A stretch of DNA of 64,000 nucleotides, from assembly GCA_945833885.1 (NCBI GenBank), contig CAMAFY010000006.1, forward strand, positions 31,113 through 95,112, in the 5' to 3' direction. Of the stretch, positions 1-10,651 are shown piece after piece. The notes beneath the pieces were generated by a model. The model had not been told where the DNA came from and did no database searches. It saw only the letters and a list, made by a program, of their open reading frames with translations. The stretch's first letter is position 1. The number at the start of each line of letters is the position of its first letter. The DNA is from an uncultured Bacteroidales bacterium (GTDB lineage: Bacteria; Bacteroidota; Bacteroidia; Bacteroidales; Bacteroidaceae). A program made the translations under genes and the position numbers.

Positions 1-2082
1 AATGTCCTCAACCGTCAGGGCGATAAGCGTGCCGCAATCGCGTACTTTACCCGTGCCCTCACGTTCTTTTCCATCCATCACGACCTCTATAACGAGTGCA
101 ATGCCTGCTATGGTCTTTACAAAGCCTTGAAGGACAGCGACCCGAAGGCCGCCATGCGCCATCTGGAACACTATGCCGAACTGCGCGACAGCCTGTATAC
201 CCAGGACGTACAGCGGGAGATGAGCAATGCCAACGCGCGGTTCGAGGTGGCGAAGGCCGAGGCGGAGAGTGTGGCGAAGGACAGGAATTTCTGGATTCTC
301 ACGGCATCGGCGCTCGCCGTCATCCTTGTCCTCGTCGTCATTCTCGGCATCGTCGCCGGCATCAGCCGCCATCGCAAGCAGCGGGCGCGGCGTCTGCTGG
401 ACGAACGCAAGCAGTTGAGGGCGAATGTGCAGCAAATCCGCGAGGAACAACGGCGGAAAGACCATTTCTATACCGTACTGACGCACGACATCCGCACACC
501 CCTCACCATACTTCTCGGCTGTAGCGCAAGTCTGCGGCGCGGGATGGAGTCGGGCGCCAGCGTGGATGCCGAGATGCCGGACCGCATCGAACGGCAGGTG
601 GACGGACTTCTGCAACTCGTCACGCAACTTCTCGACCTGGCATGTTGCCAGCATCTCTCGCCAGTCACCAAATACAGCCATGGCAATGTGCTGCCCGTGG
701 TGGAGATGCTTGCGGAAGGTTTCAAGGACATTGCCCAGCAGCGCCGTCTCGAAATACGGGTGGAGGCCGATGCCGGAACGGTGGAAATGGACTTCTCGCC
801 CGACCATTTGCAGAAAATGCTCCTCAACCTCCTGTCGAACGCCGTGAAGTATGCCCTGCCGGAGACGGAGGTGAGGGTGGATATCGCCCACGGCGCCGAC
901 GGAATGGCGGTATTTCGCGTGACGAACGTCGGACCCGGCATCAGCGAGGACGACCTTCCCCACCTGTTCGACATGTTCTATTGCCGTCCGAAAGCCGATA
1001 GCATGTATTCGAGTGGCGTAGGATTGTCCATCGTCGACCGGCTGGCGAAGGCGTGCGGAGGCCGTGTGGAGGTGGAGAGTGCCGAACCTTCCGCCACCAT
1101 CTTCCGCCTCACGCTGCCGATGAGGCAGAGGGACGTGGAGATTGTGCCGATGGTGCCGGAGGATATCGACGGGATGGCGGAGGTGCTGCGTTCATACCCC
1201 CTGAAACCGAATGTGGAGGATGTGGCGGAAAGTGCGGAGCAGGAGCCGGCAGAGACGGGGAAAGACCTTTTGGGTACGGGGGATGAGGAGGACGAACAGC
1301 GGCCGATTGTGCTCGTCGTTGAGGACAACCCCGAGATTTTCCGCCTGCTCGACGATGCGCTCGGCGCGGAGTTCCGGATGATCTATGCCGCCAATGGCGA
1401 CGAGGGTCTCCGCTTGGCGCAGCAGGTTGTGCCCAATGTGGTGATGACGGACCTGGTGATGCCGCAGACCGACGGCTTTGAAATCTGCCGCCAGTTGAAG
1501 ATGTCTGACGTGACAAGCCACATACCCGTTTTCGTCATTACCGGGCGTGCCGACCATGAAACCCGCATGAAGGTGCTGCAACTTGGGGCGGAAGCCGTAT
1601 TGACAAAGCCCTTCAAGGTGGAGGAGGTTGCCGTACATTTGAGGCAGACACTCCGCCAGCGCCGCATACTTTATAACTGCTACAAGGCGCGGCAGTCCAA
1701 GGAAGTCCGCCACCGTCAACCCATGCTTTCGCAGGCAGACTACGAGTTTATGGAGCGCGTCGACTCGTTGTCGTTGACGCTGATGGCGGCATGCCAGTTG
1801 TCGGTTGAGGAACTTTCGCGGCGGTTAGGCATGAGTTCGCGGCAGTTCGGGCGCAAGATCAACGCGCTGACAGGCTGCAGCGCCATCGTCTACATCACGC
1901 AAATCCGTATGGGGCGTGCCATGAAACTGCTGAAGGATACGGAACTTCCCGTGAACGAGATCATGCTGAAATGCGGCTATGATTCGGCCTCCAATTTCAG
2001 TAATGCCTTCAAAATCGCCGTAGGTTGCAGCCCTACCGCCTACCGCCGCAAGAAACAAAGCGAAGGTAAGGAGAAAGAATAA
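1..2082 (+). CDS. Hybrid two-component sensor (TPR remnant, TM, HisKA/HATPase, REC, AraC HTH); 5' end outside window
   Basis: Frame 1 is open from base 1 (NVLNRQGDKRAAIAYFTRALTFF..., TPR-like). TM segment, H-box HDIRTPLTILLG, N-box LLNLLSNAVKYA, REC (VLVVEDNPE...VMTDLVMPQTDG...LTKPF), C-terminal AraC HTH. Confidence 0.92.
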   Translation, partial: NVLNRQGDKRAAIAYFTRALTFFSIHHDLYNECNACYGLYKALKDSDPKAAMRHLEHYAELRDSLYTQDVQREMSNANARFEVAKAEAESVAKDRNFWILTASALAVILVLVVILGIVAGISRHRKQRARRLLDERKQLRANVQQIREEQRRKDHFYTVLTHDIRTPLTILLGCSASLRRGMESGASVDAEMPDRIERQVDGLLQLVTQLLDLACCQHLSPVTKYSHGNVLPVVEMLAEGFKDIAQQRRLEIRVEADAGTVEMDFSPDHLQKMLLNLLSNAVKYALPETEVRVDIAHGADGMAVFRVTNVGPGISEDDLPHLFDMFYCRPKADSMYSSGVGLSIVDRLAKACGGRVEVESAEPSATIFRLTLPMRQRDVEIVPMVPEDIDGMAEVLRSYPLKPNVEDVAESAEQEPAETGKDLLGTGDEEDEQRPIVLVVEDNPEIFRLLDDALGAEFRMIYAANGDEGLRLAQQVVPNVVMTDLVMPQTDGFEICRQLKMSDVTSHIPVFVITGRADHETRMKVLQLGAEAVLTKPFKVEEVAVHLRQTLRQRRILYNCYKARQSKEVRHRQPMLSQADYEFMERVDSLSLTLMAACQLSVEELSRRLGMSSRQFGRKINALTGCSAIVYITQIRMGRAMKLLKDTELPVNEIMLKCGYDSASNFSNAFKIAVGCSPTAYRRKKQSEGKEKE

Positions 2083-2087
2083 AAAAA

Positions 2088-2108
2088 GTCCGCAAGGGGA
2101 TTGCGGAC
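2088..2108. terminator. Hairpin downstream of sensor gene
   Basis: GTCCGCAA-GGGGA-TTGCGGAC; the flanking A7 gives a U-tract only for minus-strand transcription. Confidence 0.5.
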
Positions 2109-2614
2109 AAAGATTGGAATGAAAACAGAAAAAGACGGGCAGAATCACAGTTATCACGGAAGGGAAAGACGATGAGAGACAGGGGGGAGCCGGGGGAACA
2201 GGGAAGGAATTGTAAGGGAAATTCCGGAAGCCGCCACGAGCATACCGGCATACCGACAAGTCCGTCCCCCGTTCGTGTGCAATACGGTTCCCGGGAATGA
2301 AGGCGGTGGTAGCCGCACATTCCACCACAATAAGCCATGCTCCGCACCCGATGTCGCGGCAACGGACACCTCCGTCAGGGCATAAACCACGTAATGTGTT
2401 TGATGAATATCAATTTTTTTGCCGTTGCCCACCCCTTGTTGTTGCAATAAATCGCGTATATGTGCGTTAATAAACAAGGAAAATTCCGAGGTTTCGTACG
2501 CCTTGTCGCGTGAAATCTTGCAAACGGAGAGCGCGGGCTGGGGAAATGATTGTGCGGTTTCCGCATGAAAACCTCTGCCAATTCCAATTATAGAATCCGC
2601 CAAAACACTACAAT

Positions 2615-4144
2615 TTGTCGACAGAAAAAAAAGATAAGGAAGCCAGTATCGCCCGTGTACTCAAATACACGGGCATGTTGGGCGGCGTACAAGGGCTGTA
2701 TGTCCTGCTGAGCATTGTGCGTAATAAACTCACATCCATCCTTCTCGGTGTCGGCGGTGTGGGACTCATTGATATGTACAACCGTACGGCCGACCTGATA
2801 TGCAGCAGCACGAATCTCGGAATATCCTTCTGTGCCGTGCAGCATATCGCCGAACTTTATGACAAGGGAAAGGATGCCGGAGGTGCGCCCGTTCCTGCCC
2901 GCGAAAACCCGGAATTGGTGGAATATATCCGTCTTGTGCGGTCGTGGGTGGCGTGTACCGCCCTCGCAGGTTTCCTGCTTACGTTGCTCCTTGCCCCGGT
3001 TTGGGCCTACATCTCCCTCGGTTCGGCGCGGCATTCCAGCATGGTTGTCGTGCTTTCTCCCCTTGTAGCCATCCTCATCCTTTCAGGTGGCGAGATGGCC
3101 ATCCTGCGTGCCTTGCGGCAACTGCGGACCATCGCCCTCATAACCATTGTCGGGGCCTTCACCACACTCCTGATAACCCTGCCGGTATATTGGGTGATGG
3201 GGACCACGGGCATCGCTCCGGCGCTGGTGGCGGCGGCAGGAATGCTGTTGCTGATGCAATGGTATGCCGCACAACGTGTGGTGCCCTATCGCCTCACGCT
3301 CGGGTCGTGGCGCTTCCTCAAACGCGGATGCTGGATGTTGCGGTTGGGAGTAGGATATGTGCTTACCGGCATCGTCTGTTCGGGATGCGAACTGTTCGTG
3401 CGCTCCTATATCGTGTATTATGGCAGCATGGCCGATGCCGGACTCTTCGCGGCAGGACTGACATTGACCGTAACCTACACACGGCTGGTGTTCACCTCCA
3501 TGGATTCCGACTATTTCCCACGCCTTTCGGCAACGACGGGTGACGTACAACGGCAGAACATCGCCATCAACAGGCAGATAGATGTGCTGGTGTTGCTGAT
3601 GGCACCTATGTTGATGGCTTTCAGCCTTTTCCTGCCCATCATCGTCCCGCTGCTGTACACCCGCGACTTTATGGAGACCATCCCCATGGTCTATGCCGCC
3701 CTTTTCTATATGTTCTTCAAGGCAATATCCTCGCCGGTGGCGTATCTTTCCCTTGCCCGAAACCGCAGTAGGCTGTATTTCTTCGTCGAGGTGAGTTACA
3801 GCCTGACGTTCCTCCTGACGGCCATCATCGGTTTCCGCCTGTGGAGTGTCGTAGGTGTGGGCATCGCCCTTTCGATAAGCAACTTCGTATACCTTGCGGT
3901 CGTGTGGATTGTCTACGGAAAATCTTTCGGTTTCCGCATGAACGGTGCCACCCTTCGCCGGTGTTTCCTTTACTTCTGCATCCTTGTTGTGGGCATCGGT
4001 TCCTGCGCTCTTGGTGGCGGAACGTGGCAGTCCTATGCCGTGGCGTCGGCGGCCACCATCGCTTCGGCGGGACTTTCGGCGCTGTTGCTCAAAAAAGAGG
4101 TGCCGATGCCCAAACGTTGGCGCAGGTTTCTCAGCAGGAAATGA
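2615..4144 (+). CDS. Wzx-like O-antigen/polysaccharide flippase (TTG start)
   Basis: 509 aa multi-TM protein; SIVRNKLTSILLGVGGVGLIDMYNRTADLICSSTNLGISFCAVQHIAE resembles WzxE-type translocases. Start codon is TTG. Confidence 0.8.
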   Translation: MSTEKKDKEASIARVLKYTGMLGGVQGLYVLLSIVRNKLTSILLGVGGVGLIDMYNRTADLICSSTNLGISFCAVQHIAELYDKGKDAGGAPVPARENPELVEYIRLVRSWVACTALAGFLLTLLLAPVWAYISLGSARHSSMVVVLSPLVAILILSGGEMAILRALRQLRTIALITIVGAFTTLLITLPVYWVMGTTGIAPALVAAAGMLLLMQWYAAQRVVPYRLTLGSWRFLKRGCWMLRLGVGYVLTGIVCSGCELFVRSYIVYYGSMADAGLFAAGLTLTVTYTRLVFTSMDSDYFPRLSATTGDVQRQNIAINRQIDVLVLLMAPMLMAFSLFLPIIVPLLYTRDFMETIPMVYAALFYMFFKAISSPVAYLSLARNRSRLYFFVEVSYSLTFLLTAIIGFRLWSVVGVGIALSISNFVYLAVVWIVYGKSFGFRMNGATLRRCFLYFCILVVGIGSCALGGGTWQSYAVASAATIASAGLSALLLKKEVPMPKRWRRFLSRK

Positions 4145-4248
4145 CGGGAAAAACGGAAGTGGGGAAGAAAAATGCGGACGAATGTAAGAAAGAGTGCGCA
4201 AAAATCGCGTGAAAATATAAAATTTTCGTAAAAAAACAACGGAAAAAC

Positions 4249-4279
4249 TTGTATGCGCGTATAGAAGATGTTAATTTTG
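4249..4279 (+). promoter_or_regulatory. Bacteroidetes-type promoter upstream of rimP
   Basis: TTG - 20 nt - TAATTTTG (TAnnTTTG -7), about 60 nt before the rimP start. Confidence 0.55.
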
Positions 4280-4340
4280 CAATCGAATAAGTTCGTGAGG
4301 GGCTCGTGAGACGCTCCTCACTTCTTTTTAATAGTTAGAA

Positions 4341-4808
4341 ATGATCAGCAAAGAACTTGTCAAGAAACTTGTCGACCAATGGCTGGACGATAAAGAGTAT
4401 TTCCTTACCGACCTTACGGTCAGTGCCGATAACCGCATCGTGGTTGAGATTGACCACGAGGAGGGAGTGTGGATAGAAGATTGCGTCAATCTCTCACGAT
4501 TCATTGAGGACGGCCTTGACCGCGATGCGGAAGATTTTGAACTCGAAGTGGGCTCTGCGGGCATCGGACAGCCGTTCAAGGTGCGTCGCCAGTACGATAT
4601 CCATATCGGAGACGACGTGGAGGTCCTTACCGCCGAAGGGAAGAAATTGGTGGGAGTGCTCGATAATGTGGATGAAACAGGCTTCACTGTCGTCATCGAA
4701 GAGAAGGTGAAACGCGAGGGAGAAAAGCGTCCGCATATCGAAGAAGTGGAGCATCGTCTCGATTTTGACAAAATAAAGTGGACGAAACTGCACATCGACT
4801 TCAAGTAA
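4341..4808 (+). CDS. rimP: Ribosome maturation factor RimP
   Basis: 155 aa; VEIDHEEGVWIEDCVNLSRFIED and VGSAGIGQPFKVRRQY; directly upstream of nusA-infB. Confidence 0.95.
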   Translation: MISKELVKKLVDQWLDDKEYFLTDLTVSADNRIVVEIDHEEGVWIEDCVNLSRFIEDGLDRDAEDFELEVGSAGIGQPFKVRRQYDIHIGDDVEVLTAEGKKLVGVLDNVDETGFTVVIEEKVKREGEKRPHIEEVEHRLDFDKIKWTKLHIDFK

Positions 4809-4829
4809 GAAAAAAAGAAACACAATATA

Positions 4830-6110
4830 ATGGCAAAGAAAGCAACCCAAGAACCCGTTCAGTCACTCATTGAGACCTTCAGGGAGTTCAATGAGACGAA
4901 ACAGATTGACGAGACCACCTTGCTGGGTGTTCTCGAAGAAAGTTTCCGTAGCGTCATTATCAAACTCTTCGGTGGCGACGAGAATTACAACGTTATCGTC
5001 AATCCCGACAAGGGAGATCTTGAAATCACACGCAGCCGTGAAGTAGTGGCAGACGACGAAATCGTCGACAACAACCGGCAGATTCCCCTCTCCGAAGCCA
5101 AAGAAATCGAAAGCGACTTCGAAATCGGTGAGGAAGTTACCGAACAAGTGAACTTCGAAAGTTTCGGACGCCGCGCCATTTTGACGCTTCGCCAGACACT
5201 GGCAAGCAAGATCCTTGAACTGGAACACGAAACCCTTTACAACAAGTACAAGGACCGCGTCGGAGAACTTGTGACCGCTGAGGTCTATCAGGTGTGGAAA
5301 AGCGAGACACTTCTCGTTGATGCCGACCACAATGACCTGCTCCTCCCGAAAAATCAACAGATTCCCCGCGACTTCTATCGCAAGGGGGAGAACATCCGTG
5401 CCGTTATCTACAATGTGGACAACGCCAACGGTAACCCCAAAATCTACGTAAGCCGAACCTCTCCCTCCTTCCTTCGCTGCCTGCTTGAACTGGAGATTCC
5501 CGAAATTGCCGAGGGTGTCATCCGTCTGGTCGACGTAGCACGCATCCCCGGAGAGCGGGCAAAGGTCAGCGTCGCCACCAACGATGCCAACATCGATCCC
5601 GTAGGAGCCTGTGTCGGTGTCGGAGGTTCCCGCATCAACAGCATTGTAAAAGAACTTCACAACGAGAGCATCGATGTGATTCCTTACAGTGAAAATACCG
5701 AACTTTATATCCAACGTGCGCTCAATCCTGCACGTATCCTTGAAATAAATGTCGACACCGAGAAGAAAAAAGCCGAGGTGTTCCTTGAACCTGACCAGGT
5801 AAGTCTGGCCATCGGAAAGGGAGGTCAGAACATCAAACTCGCCTCCATGCTCACAGGTTATACCATCGATGTCTTCCGAGATATGAATGCCGGACAGGTA
5901 TCTGACGACATCAATCTCGATGAATTCAGCGATGAGGTGGACCAATGGGTGATTGATGCTATCAAGGAACTCGGATTCTCGACCGCGAAGGATGTGCTCA
6001 AGGCTCCCAGAAACATGCTTATCACAAAGGCTGACCTCGAAGAGGAGACGGTAGATCATCTGCTCTCTGTCCTCCGAAAGGAATTCAAGGAGTTTGAAAA
6101 CAAGGAATAA
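4830..6110 (+). CDS. nusA: Transcription termination/antitermination factor NusA
   Basis: 426 aa; S1 and KH domains (GVGGSRINSIVKEL, AIGKGGQNIKLAS). Confidence 0.97.
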   Translation: MAKKATQEPVQSLIETFREFNETKQIDETTLLGVLEESFRSVIIKLFGGDENYNVIVNPDKGDLEITRSREVVADDEIVDNNRQIPLSEAKEIESDFEIGEEVTEQVNFESFGRRAILTLRQTLASKILELEHETLYNKYKDRVGELVTAEVYQVWKSETLLVDADHNDLLLPKNQQIPRDFYRKGENIRAVIYNVDNANGNPKIYVSRTSPSFLRCLLELEIPEIAEGVIRLVDVARIPGERAKVSVATNDANIDPVGACVGVGGSRINSIVKELHNESIDVIPYSENTELYIQRALNPARILEINVDTEKKKAEVFLEPDQVSLAIGKGGQNIKLASMLTGYTIDVFRDMNAGQVSDDINLDEFSDEVDQWVIDAIKELGFSTAKDVLKAPRNMLITKADLEEETVDHLLSVLRKEFKEFENKE

Positions 6111-6346
6111 GCCCAGCACTTCTTCCCTGCTTACTGTCGCAGTATAAAACAGATTTTCCTTCAAAGTTCAACGAAAATCCCCCGGAATAACGCTCCGTAC
6201 GGATGCCACGGGCGGAATTTTCATGCAACTTTGTCTTTCAGCAGGCTCAGAGCCTCCGCGGAACGAGGATGAAAGGTCCGAACTTCTGCACGGCAAATGG
6301 GCCGATGACTCATCAAACTCCACCTTTCCACCTAAAATATTATTAA

Positions 6347-9055
6347 ATGCGTCTAAGCAAAGTTACAAAAGATTATAACGTAAGCCTTCAGCGTGTGGTT
6401 GACGTTCTTCTTGAGAACGGCGTCACAGTTGAGCCTAACCTCAATAGCAAGATCGACGATAAGTACTCAGAACTATTCGCCGAAAAGTTTGGTGCCGACA
6501 AGGCACGTAAAGACCAGGCCGACAAACAATTCCAAAGTCGTCGGGAAAAGCCCCAGCAGCATTCCGCACATGTGGAGAAGCCTGCAACAGTCCAGGCTGC
6601 GCCTGCGGAGGAACCCGTCGAAAAGACGGAGACTCCCGTAGAGAACGGTGCCAAAGAAAAGGGTCAAAGCGTGGAGAACGTGGTTGATGCCGATGAGAGA
6701 GAGAAGGAAATCCCTGAGCAGATTCAGGAAACGGTTTCCAAGAAAAAGGAGGATATTGGCTCGGTAAGCGAGGACGGAGTGTTCAAACTCCACTCCACAC
6801 CCTCCCTTGACGGACCGAAAGTCCTCGGAACCATCGACCTCTCTTCTTTGAATCCCAATACGCGTCCTGCAAAGAAAAAGGAAAAGAAGAAGGCTGGCGG
6901 ACAGCAGCAGAACGGCGGAAATGCCGCCAATGGCGAGAAGAAGAAGCGCAACCGCGTCGGTCGCGAACGCGTGGACATCGCCGCAGAAAGCCGCAATGTG
7001 CAGGGTAACGCACAGGGCGAGAAGAAGAAAAAGAACCAAGGCAATGGTGGAGGTGGTGCCAACAATCAGGGCAACCGCCAGCAGAATGCGAATGCCCAGA
7101 ACGGAAAGAAGCGCGGAAAGAACCAGCCCAAGCAGGAACCTCAGCAGATCAGCGACGAGGATGTTGCAAAGCAGGTAAAGGAAACGCTGGCCCGTTTGCA
7201 GGGAAAAACCAAGGGCGCCAAGGGTGCAAAGTACCGCAAAGAGAAGCGTGAGGCCGCTCGTGAAAGGGCAGAAGAGGAAATCATGCAGCACAATGCTGAG
7301 GCCAAAGTGCTGAAACTTACCGAGTTCGTCACCGCCAATGAGTTGGCGACCATGATGGATGTTCCTGTCACAAAGGTCATTGCCACCTGCATGAGCATCG
7401 GCATTATGGTCAGCATCAACCAGCGTCTCGACCAGGAAACCATTGACCTCGTTGCCGAAGAGTTCGGCTTTTCCACCGAATTTGTCAGCGCGGAAGTCAG
7501 TGAGGCCATCGTAGAGGCTGAGGACCGTGAGGAGGACCTTGTGGAGCGCGCTCCCATTGTTACCGTCATGGGTCACGTCGACCATGGTAAGACTTCTCTG
7601 CTCGACCATATCCGCAATGCCAATGTCATTGCCGGTGAGGCCGGAGGTATCACCCAGCATATCGGTGCTTACAACGTCCGTTTGAAGAATGGTCGCGAGA
7701 TCACTTTCCTGGACACTCCCGGACACGAAGCGTTCACTGCCATGCGTGCCCGCGGTGCTCAGGTGACGGATATCGCCATCATCATCATCGCTGCTGACGA
7801 CAATGTCATGCCCCAGACCAAAGAAGCCATCAACCATGCTGTGGCAGCCGGTGTGCCAATCGTCTTTGCCATCAACAAAATCGACAAGCCCGGAGCCAAT
7901 CCCGACGCCATCAAGACGACGTTGGCATCCATGAATTTCCTCGTAGAGGAGTGGGGTGGAAAGTACCAAAGCCAGGACATTTCCGCAAAAAAGGGGGTTG
8001 GAGTATACGAACTCCTTGAGAAAGTCCTCCTCGAGGCCGATATGTTGGAACTCAAAGCCAATCCTAACCGTAACGCAACGGGAACAGTCATCGAGTCATC
8101 CCTCGACAAAGGCCGTGGTTATGTCGCCACCGTCCTTGTCAGCAACGGAACGTTGCGCCAGGGCGACATAGTGGTTGCCGGTACAAACTACGGACGTGTG
8201 AAGGCCCTCTTCAATGAGCGTGGACAGCGTATTACGGAAGTAGGACCGGCACATGCCGCAACCTTGCTCGGCTTTAACGGCGCACCGCAGGCCGGAGACC
8301 AGTTCCATGTCATGAGCACGGAGCAGGAGGCACGCGATATTGCCGGAAAACGTCTGCAACTCCAGCGTGAACAGAACTTCCGTACTGCGAAGATGCTGAC
8401 GCTCGACGAGATCGGACGCCGTCTGAAGATTGGAGATTACCAGGAACTCAACATCGTTGTCAAGGGCGACGTCGACGGTTCCGTACAGGCACTTTCGGAC
8501 TCCTTCATCCGTCTCTCCACAGACAACATCCAGGTGAACGTCATCCATAAGGGCGTAGGCCAGATTAGTGAGAACGATGTCACGCTTGCCGCCGCCTCAA
8601 AGGCCGTAATCATCGGCTTCCAGGTCCGTCCTTCTGTCGGCGCACGCAAACTTGCTGACCGCGAAGGCGTAGATATTCGCCAGTACTCCATCATTTACGA
8701 TGCCATTGAGGAGGTGAAGGAGGCGATGGAAGGCATGCTTAAGCCCATTGTCAAGGAAGAAATCACCGCAATGGTCGAGGTTCGTCAGGTCTATCATATC
8801 TCCAAAGTGGGATATGTTGCCGGAGCCTACGTTGTGGATGGTAAGGTCAGCCGCTCCAACAAGGCGCGCATCATCCGCGAAGGTGTGGTCATCTACACCG
8901 GAGAAATCGACGCCCTCAAGCGTTTCAAGGACGATGTGAAGGAGGTTACTACGAACTTCGAGTGCGGTATCTCCCTCAAAGGTTGCCAGGATATCAAGGA
9001 AGGCGACATCATCGAGACCTTCACCGAGGTGGAAATCAAGCAGAAATTGTCGTAA
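6347..9055 (+). CDS. infB: Translation initiation factor IF-2
   Basis: 902 aa; low-complexity K/E/N-rich N-terminus, GTPase motifs [27 protein letters not shown]. Confidence 0.98.
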   Translation: MRLSKVTKDYNVSLQRVVDVLLENGVTVEPNLNSKIDDKYSELFAEKFGADKARKDQADKQFQSRREKPQQHSAHVEKPATVQAAPAEEPVEKTETPVENGAKEKGQSVENVVDADEREKEIPEQIQETVSKKKEDIGSVSEDGVFKLHSTPSLDGPKVLGTIDLSSLNPNTRPAKKKEKKKAGGQQQNGGNAANGEKKKRNRVGRERVDIAAESRNVQGNAQGEKKKKNQGNGGGGANNQGNRQQNANAQNGKKRGKNQPKQEPQQISDEDVAKQVKETLARLQGKTKGAKGAKYRKEKREAARERAEEEIMQHNAEAKVLKLTEFVTANELATMMDVPVTKVIATCMSIGIMVSINQRLDQETIDLVAEEFGFSTEFVSAEVSEAIVEAEDREEDLVERAPIVTVMGHVDHGKTSLLDHIRNANVIAGEAGGITQHIGAYNVRLKNGREITFLDTPGHEAFTAMRARGAQVTDIAIIIIAADDNVMPQTKEAINHAVAAGVPIVFAINKIDKPGANPDAIKTTLASMNFLVEEWGGKYQSQDISAKKGVGVYELLEKVLLEADMLELKANPNRNATGTVIESSLDKGRGYVATVLVSNGTLRQGDIVVAGTNYGRVKALFNERGQRITEVGPAHAATLLGFNGAPQAGDQFHVMSTEQEARDIAGKRLQLQREQNFRTAKMLTLDEIGRRLKIGDYQELNIVVKGDVDGSVQALSDSFIRLSTDNIQVNVIHKGVGQISENDVTLAAASKAVIIGFQVRPSVGARKLADREGVDIRQYSIIYDAIEEVKEAMEGMLKPIVKEEITAMVEVRQVYHISKVGYVAGAYVVDGKVSRSNKARIIREGVVIYTGEIDALKRFKDDVKEVTTNFECGISLKGCQDIKEGDIIETFTEVEIKQKLS

Positions 9056-9061
9056 GGGAAG

Positions 9062-9158
9062 GGCTGCATACAATCCATAATGCAGCGATATAAAGCCAGA
9101 ATACAGCAATGTAGAAGGCTGAATGCAGCGATGTAAAGCCAGAATACGGCATTGATGG
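9062..9158. repeat. Degenerate 21-23 bp tandem repeat array downstream of infB
   Basis: Units CATAATGCAGCGATATAAAGCC / AGAATACAGCAATGTAGAAGGCT / GAATGCAGCGATGTAAAGCC / AGAATACGGCATTGATGG. Confidence 0.7.
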
Positions 9159-9279
9159 TTCTTGGTGGTGCCACATCCATCATAAACCATTCTTTGCTGA
9201 TGCCTCATTCAGCGGACATCGCTTCTCCCTTTGGAGCGCATGTGCGTCTCAAAGTCGCGTACTTTTTTCCATGATTTCA

Positions 9280-9406
9280 GGTGGGTTCTATGAATCTCCA
9301 CCATAAATTATAGGGTCATTGTAGAGGTTTCGCTATACCATCTTTCGGCCTTTTCCGGCTGTAAACAGATTAACGCCCTCGACAAGTCTGATTTATGGAA
9401 CCCACC
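9280..9406. repeat. Short TIR-bounded element (GGTGGGTTCTATrAAT family), copy 1
   Basis: GGTGGGTTCTATGAAT at 9280 and inverted ATTTATGGAACCCACC at 9391-9406. Confidence 0.65.
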
Positions 9407-9492
9407 TTTAATGCTTGTGGAATGAAGGGAATCGGATGATTTCCGTTCATCCTGCGAGCAAGAAGCAAAAAACAGGCCAATAAACAATAGCA

Positions 9493-10170
9493 ATGAAAAA
9501 ATTATTCTTTCCTGTATGTCTCGCTGTCGTGAGCCTTTCCATGACAAGTTGTCTCACCTCGGGCAATGGTTCCTTGTCTTCTCTCCTCTCATCTCAGGGA
9601 AGTTCCGCATCGACCATCGCCAGCAGTGTTGCAGGAGCCGTGGCAAACACCGGCACTCTTGAAAACATCCTCAGTTCTTTCCTTGGAAACACAACGCTCA
9701 ACGAAGCCTCCCTTTACGGAACTTGGACCTATCGTGGCGTGGACGTTGCTTTCGAGTCTGACAATCTTTTGGCCCAGGCTGGCGGTGCTGTCGTTGCCGG
9801 ACAACTTGAAAGCAAACTCGACAGTCAACTCTCCAAGGTTGGTCTCAAGCCCGGAAGTTGCACATTCACCTTCAATTCCGACAAGACTTTCCAGGCAAAC
9901 ATTGGCGGAAAGGCCATCAACGGCACCTACGTCTACGACGCTTCTACGCGCAAAATCACGCTGACCGCCGCGCTCGGACTCTTCAATCAGATGGCAACCG
10001 TGGGTACTACCGCCACCGGTGTCAGCCTTCTCTTCGAGGCCGACAAACTCCTTTCGCTCGTCAATGCCGGAAGTTCCCTCCTCGGAGGCGGCAACAGCAT
10101 GCTTTCAAGCCTTTCTGGTCTGGTCAGCAACTACAAGGGTATGAAGGTCGGACTTGGACTTTCCAAGTAA
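9493..10170 (+). CDS. DUF4923-like lipoprotein
   Basis: 225 aa; lipoprotein signal MKKLFFPVCLAVVSLSMTSC; LYGTWTYRGVDVAFESDNLLAQAGG is DUF4923-like. Confidence 0.75.
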   Translation: MKKLFFPVCLAVVSLSMTSCLTSGNGSLSSLLSSQGSSASTIASSVAGAVANTGTLENILSSFLGNTTLNEASLYGTWTYRGVDVAFESDNLLAQAGGAVVAGQLESKLDSQLSKVGLKPGSCTFTFNSDKTFQANIGGKAINGTYVYDASTRKITLTAALGLFNQMATVGTTATGVSLLFEADKLLSLVNAGSSLLGGGNSMLSSLSGLVSNYKGMKVGLGLSK

Positions 10171-10228
10171 AATCTCCGGAAAGATTTCCACAAAAGTCCC
10201 GGACAGTTTCCACGTGTTTCACGGGGGC

Positions 10229-10424
10229 TTCCGCCGGCCCCGCTTTAGCATTCCGCCGGCCCCGCTTTAGCATTCCTGTCGGCATCGCTTTAGCATTCCG
10301 CCGGTACTGCTTTAGCATTCCTGCCGGTACTGCGCCGGAATACCGCCGATATCGCGGAGTTTACCGCGGATATGGGGGAAAGTTCCTGCCGATACCGTTG
10401 AAGTTCCTGCCGACATCGTGGAGA
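10229..10424. repeat. Tandem array, about nine units of 21-23 bp
   Basis: TTCCGCCGGCCCCGCTTTAGCA (x2), TTCCTGTCGGCATCGCTTTAGCA, TTCCGCCGGTACTGCTTTAGCA, then progressively diverged units to TTCCTGCCGACATCGTGGAGA. Confidence 0.85.
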
Positions 10425-10451
10425 TATACCTATTAATATTATAATATATGT

Positions 10452-10639
10452 GGTGGGTTCTATAAATTACCACCACTGAAAATTCTGTGAGCAAAACGGG
10501 TTACGTTTAGGCATTTTCAGGAAGTTTTCCGCCAGATGGGCGGTCCGGCGCGGCATTTGCCAGCGCATTGCGCGTATGGACCCTGCCGTCGGTCGCTGGA
10601 AAATCTCCGGTATTTCCAAACTAATTTATAGAACCCACC
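10452..10639. repeat. Short TIR-bounded element (GGTGGGTTCTATAAATT family), copy 2
   Basis: GGTGGGTTCTATAAATT at 10452 and perfect inverted AATTTATAGAACCCACC at 10623-10639. Confidence 0.75.
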
Positions 10640-10651
10640 TTTTTTATAGCC

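Noticed and set aside
6111-6346. Possible structured leader before infB
   Set aside because: No recognizable riboswitch or r-protein leader; would need a covariance search.
4863-7969. Long antisense ORFs opposite nusA and infB (433 and 498 aa)
   Set aside because: Mirror-frame artefacts of GC/codon bias; no recognizable domains and fully overlapped by strongly identified genes.
9308-9547. Minus-strand ORF with lipoprotein-like FSLLLFIGLFFASC
   Set aside because: Overlaps the start of the DUF4923-like lipoprotein gene and a dispersed repeat; likely fortuitous.
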